From NCBI GenBank assembly GCA_023441255.1, contig JAEZPW010000196.1:1-15408 (forward strand): a DNA stretch of 15,408 nt, read 5' to 3'. A model generated the notes under the pieces. It saw only the letters and a program-made list of their open reading frames with translations. It was not told where the DNA came from and searched no databases. How positions within the stretch are numbered: the stretch's first letter is position 1; each line of letters begins with the position of its first letter. The position numbers were made by a program, and so were the translations under genes. Below, in pieces: positions 13,682-15,408 of the stretch. This stretch comes from Acidobacteriota bacterium. GTDB taxonomy: Bacteria > Acidobacteriota > Terriglobia > Terriglobales > Acidobacteriaceae.

Positions 13682-13705
13682 GAATGCAGGGTTTTGAATC
13701 GCCGC

Positions 13706-15408
13706 ATGAGTGGTTTTTCCGAACAATTTGATGTGGTAGTGGTCGGCGCCGGGCACGCGGGTTGCGAGGCCGCGATGGCCTGCGCGCGCATCGGGCTGAA
13801 GACTGCGCTGTTCACCCTGAATGCCGACCTCATCGCGCAGATGTCGTGCAATCCCGCTGTGGGCGGGATCGCCAAGGGACATCTCGTACGCGAGGTAGAC
13901 GCGCTGGGCGGCATCATGGGCGAAGTCACAGATGCTGTCGGCATCCAGTTCCGCCTGCTGAATACCTCCCGCGGGCCGGCCGTGTGGTCTCCCCGGGCGC
14001 AGTGCGACAAGCAGCAGTACCGCCTCAAGATGAAGGAAGTGCTCGAGAGCGAGCCGAATCTCCACGTTAAGCAGGCCGAGGTGGCGGAGCTGGTGCTGGA
14101 GCAAGCGGGCAGCGATGACGAGAAAGCAGCCTTCAACGACTTGGAAAATGGGATCAGCGGTGATGGGGATGGAGCGAGTAACGGTTCAGATGCTGTCGAC
14201 CGCCCGCTGCCCGGTGCCGGCCATGTCGTCCGTGGCGTCAAGCTTCGGGACGGCCGCCTCATCCGCGCCGAGGCAGTTGTCATTACCACGGGAACTTTCC
14301 TCAACGGCCTCATTCACTGCGGCGAGCAGCAGATTCCCGCCGGACGCAGCGGCGAGCCGCCTTCGCAACTGCTGGGCGAGAACTTACGCCGGCTGGGTTT
14401 CCGAGTGGTACGCCTGAAGACCGGGACGCCTCCGCGACTCGACGGCCGCACTACCGACTGGCAGGCATTTAAAGTTCAGCCCGGTGACGCCGATCCCACG
14501 CCGTTCAGCTTCCGTACGCGCCGCGTTACTCACTACAACGCGCAGGTACCGTGTTACATCGCGTTCACCACGGCCGAAACGCAGCGCATCATCACCGAAA
14601 ACGTGCACCGCTCGCCCATGTACAGCGGGCAGATCAAGAGCATCGGTCCACGATATTGTCCCAGCATCGAGGACAAAGTCGTCAAGTTTCCGCATCACCC
14701 GACGCACCAGTTGTTCCTCGAGCCCGAAGGTCTGCACACCCACGAGATTTACGTGAACGGCATGAGCACGTCACTGCCGCATGATGTGCAGTTGGCGATG
14801 GTCCACTCCATCCCGGGGCTTCATAAGGCCGACATGCTGCGTCCGGGTTACGCGATCGAATACGACTCCATCGACCCGACCGAGCTGAAGCGCACACTGG
14901 AAACGAAGAAGGTCGCGAGACTCTACTTGGCCGGGCAGATCAACGGCACCAGTGGCTACGAAGAAGCAGCGTGCCAGGGCATCATGGCCGGCATCAACGC
15001 CGCGCTGGCGATCAAGGGAGATAAGCCGTTTACGCTGGATCGCACCGAAGCATACACGGCGATTCTGATCGATGACCTGATCTCCAAAGGCACGAACGAG
15101 CCATATCGCATGTTCACCTCGCGAGCCGAGTTCAGGCTTCACCTGCGCATCGACAACGCAGATCGTCGCCTCACGCCTTACGGTCGCCGCATCGGCCTAG
15201 TCAACGACGACGCCTGGGCCGACTACCTCGCAAAGCAACAGCGCATGACGACCCTGCGCGAGTTGCTTGAAAAGACCCGCGCGACGACCGGCATGATTGG
15301 GCGCATAGGTTCGGCGATGGAAGCGCGCGCAAAAGACTTAACCGCAGAGGACGCGGAGAGCGCAGAGAATCCAACACCGTGTGGGGACGGGGCTGTGCCC
15401 CGTCCCGC
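13706..15408 (+). CDS. mnmG: tRNA uridine-5-carboxymethylaminomethyl modification enzyme MnmG (GidA), 3' end outside window
   Basis: 567 codons are visible, open to the window edge; about 90 C-terminal residues are missing. MnmG, with MnmE, installs the cmnm5 group on wobble U34 of tRNAs using FAD, folate and glycine; cytoplasmic. The FAD-binding GAGHAGCEAA is at ~14-23. The catalytic cysteines lie in SCNPAVGGIAKGHL (C48) and GPRYCPSIEDK (C318); GQINGTSGYEEAACQG and FTSRAEFRLHLR also match. Two oddities stand out. An acidic, Gly-rich insertion of about 40 residues occupies ~134-173 (14105-14224). Repeat copy F is read in frame near residues 543-554 (DLTAEDAESAEN), followed by a GC hairpin, in what should be the linker before the helical C-terminal domain. 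Upstream GCAGG is only a weak Shine-Dalgarno. mnmE is not in the window. Confidence 0.95.
   Translation, partial: MSGFSEQFDVVVVGAGHAGCEAAMACARIGLKTALFTLNADLIAQMSCNPAVGGIAKGHLVREVDALGGIMGEVTDAVGIQFRLLNTSRGPAVWSPRAQCDKQQYRLKMKEVLESEPNLHVKQAEVAELVLEQAGSDDEKAAFNDLENGISGDGDGASNGSDAVDRPLPGAGHVVRGVKLRDGRLIRAEAVVITTGTFLNGLIHCGEQQIPAGRSGEPPSQLLGENLRRLGFRVVRLKTGTPPRLDGRTTDWQAFKVQPGDADPTPFSFRTRRVTHYNAQVPCYIAFTTAETQRIITENVHRSPMYSGQIKSIGPRYCPSIEDKVVKFPHHPTHQLFLEPEGLHTHEIYVNGMSTSLPHDVQLAMVHSIPGLHKADMLRPGYAIEYDSIDPTELKRTLETKKVARLYLAGQINGTSGYEEAACQGIMAGINAALAIKGDKPFTLDRTEAYTAILIDDLISKGTNEPYRMFTSRAEFRLHLRIDNADRRLTPYGRRIGLVNDDAWADYLAKQQRMTTLRELLEKTRATTGMIGRIGSAMEARAKDLTAEDAESAENPTPCGDGAVPRP
15334..15367 (+). 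repeat. Dispersed CAGAGGACGC-type repeat, copy F, inside mnmG
   Basis: AGACTTAACCGCAGAGG, then ACGCGGAGAGCGCAGAG. Twenty bases (15340-15359) are identical to copy D. The copy lies in the coding frame of mnmG and is translated without a stop. Confidence 0.85.
15384..15406. repeat. Perfect GC hairpin at the window's right edge, within mnmG frame
   Basis: GGGACGGGGC (15384-15393) and GCCCCGTCCC (15397-15406) pair perfectly over 10 bases around a TGT loop. It follows copy F by 16 bases and is still in the mnmG frame. Its GGGGACG arm recalls the hairpin at 2598-2628, suggesting a second dispersed repeat type. Confidence 0.75.

Overview
The window looks like a piece of a chromosome from an Acidobacteriota (Terriglobia/Koribacter-like) bacterium. 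The inference rests on the high-GC coding style, the mix of secreted M1 and M28 peptidases, TPR and stand-alone TonB-domain proteins, GTG starts, and scattered 'CAGAGGACGC'-type intergenic repeats. No 16S or other decisive marker is present, so the assignment is an inference from gene style. The genes are mostly housekeeping or envelope related. The unusual content lies in the repeats between them and, in one place, inside a gene.

Layout. Positions 1-205 hold at most the tail of an upstream gene. A complete tRNA-Ser(UGA) follows (206-295), then a small cysteine-rich (probable zinc-binding) protein (378-1028, +). Four minus-strand genes run from 4837 down to 1032: a secreted TPR protein, a secreted SnoaL/NTF2-like protein, folK (folate synthesis) and a membrane-anchored M28 peptidase. 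The M28 gene converges on the cysteine-rich gene with only 3 bases between the stops. From 4998 to 10783 all genes are on the plus strand: a phosphate-binding-like periplasmic protein, an MDR quinone oxidoreductase, a small secreted TonB-C protein, a large M1 aminopeptidase, a GxxExxY-family protein and a six-helix membrane protein.

The stretch 5499-9820 carries five copies of a roughly 37-bp repeat (core AACCGCAGAGGACGC) in alternating orientation. A sixth copy lies in frame inside mnmG at the right edge. The GxxExxY gene and the TonB-C gene each lie between inverted copies, which makes both segments look like small cassettes inserted between ordinary genes. The copies abut, or contribute to, stop and start codons of their neighbours.

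After the membrane protein comes an array of 7-bp units (13 perfect GCAGATT copies), a diverged inverted echo of it, and an 85-bp foldback. Then follow a minus-strand two-helix membrane protein with a histidine-kinase-like dimerisation helix but no ATPase domain, a FlK-type hotdog thioesterase (minus), a divergent arsM arsenite methyltransferase (plus) with a recognisable promoter, a small secreted protein, and the first 567 codons of mnmG (tRNA wobble-uridine modification), which runs off the window.

No complete new multi-gene defence or metabolic system is evident. The best candidate for something under-described is the repeat-bounded cassette architecture (GxxExxY and TonB-C units) and its invasion of mnmG.
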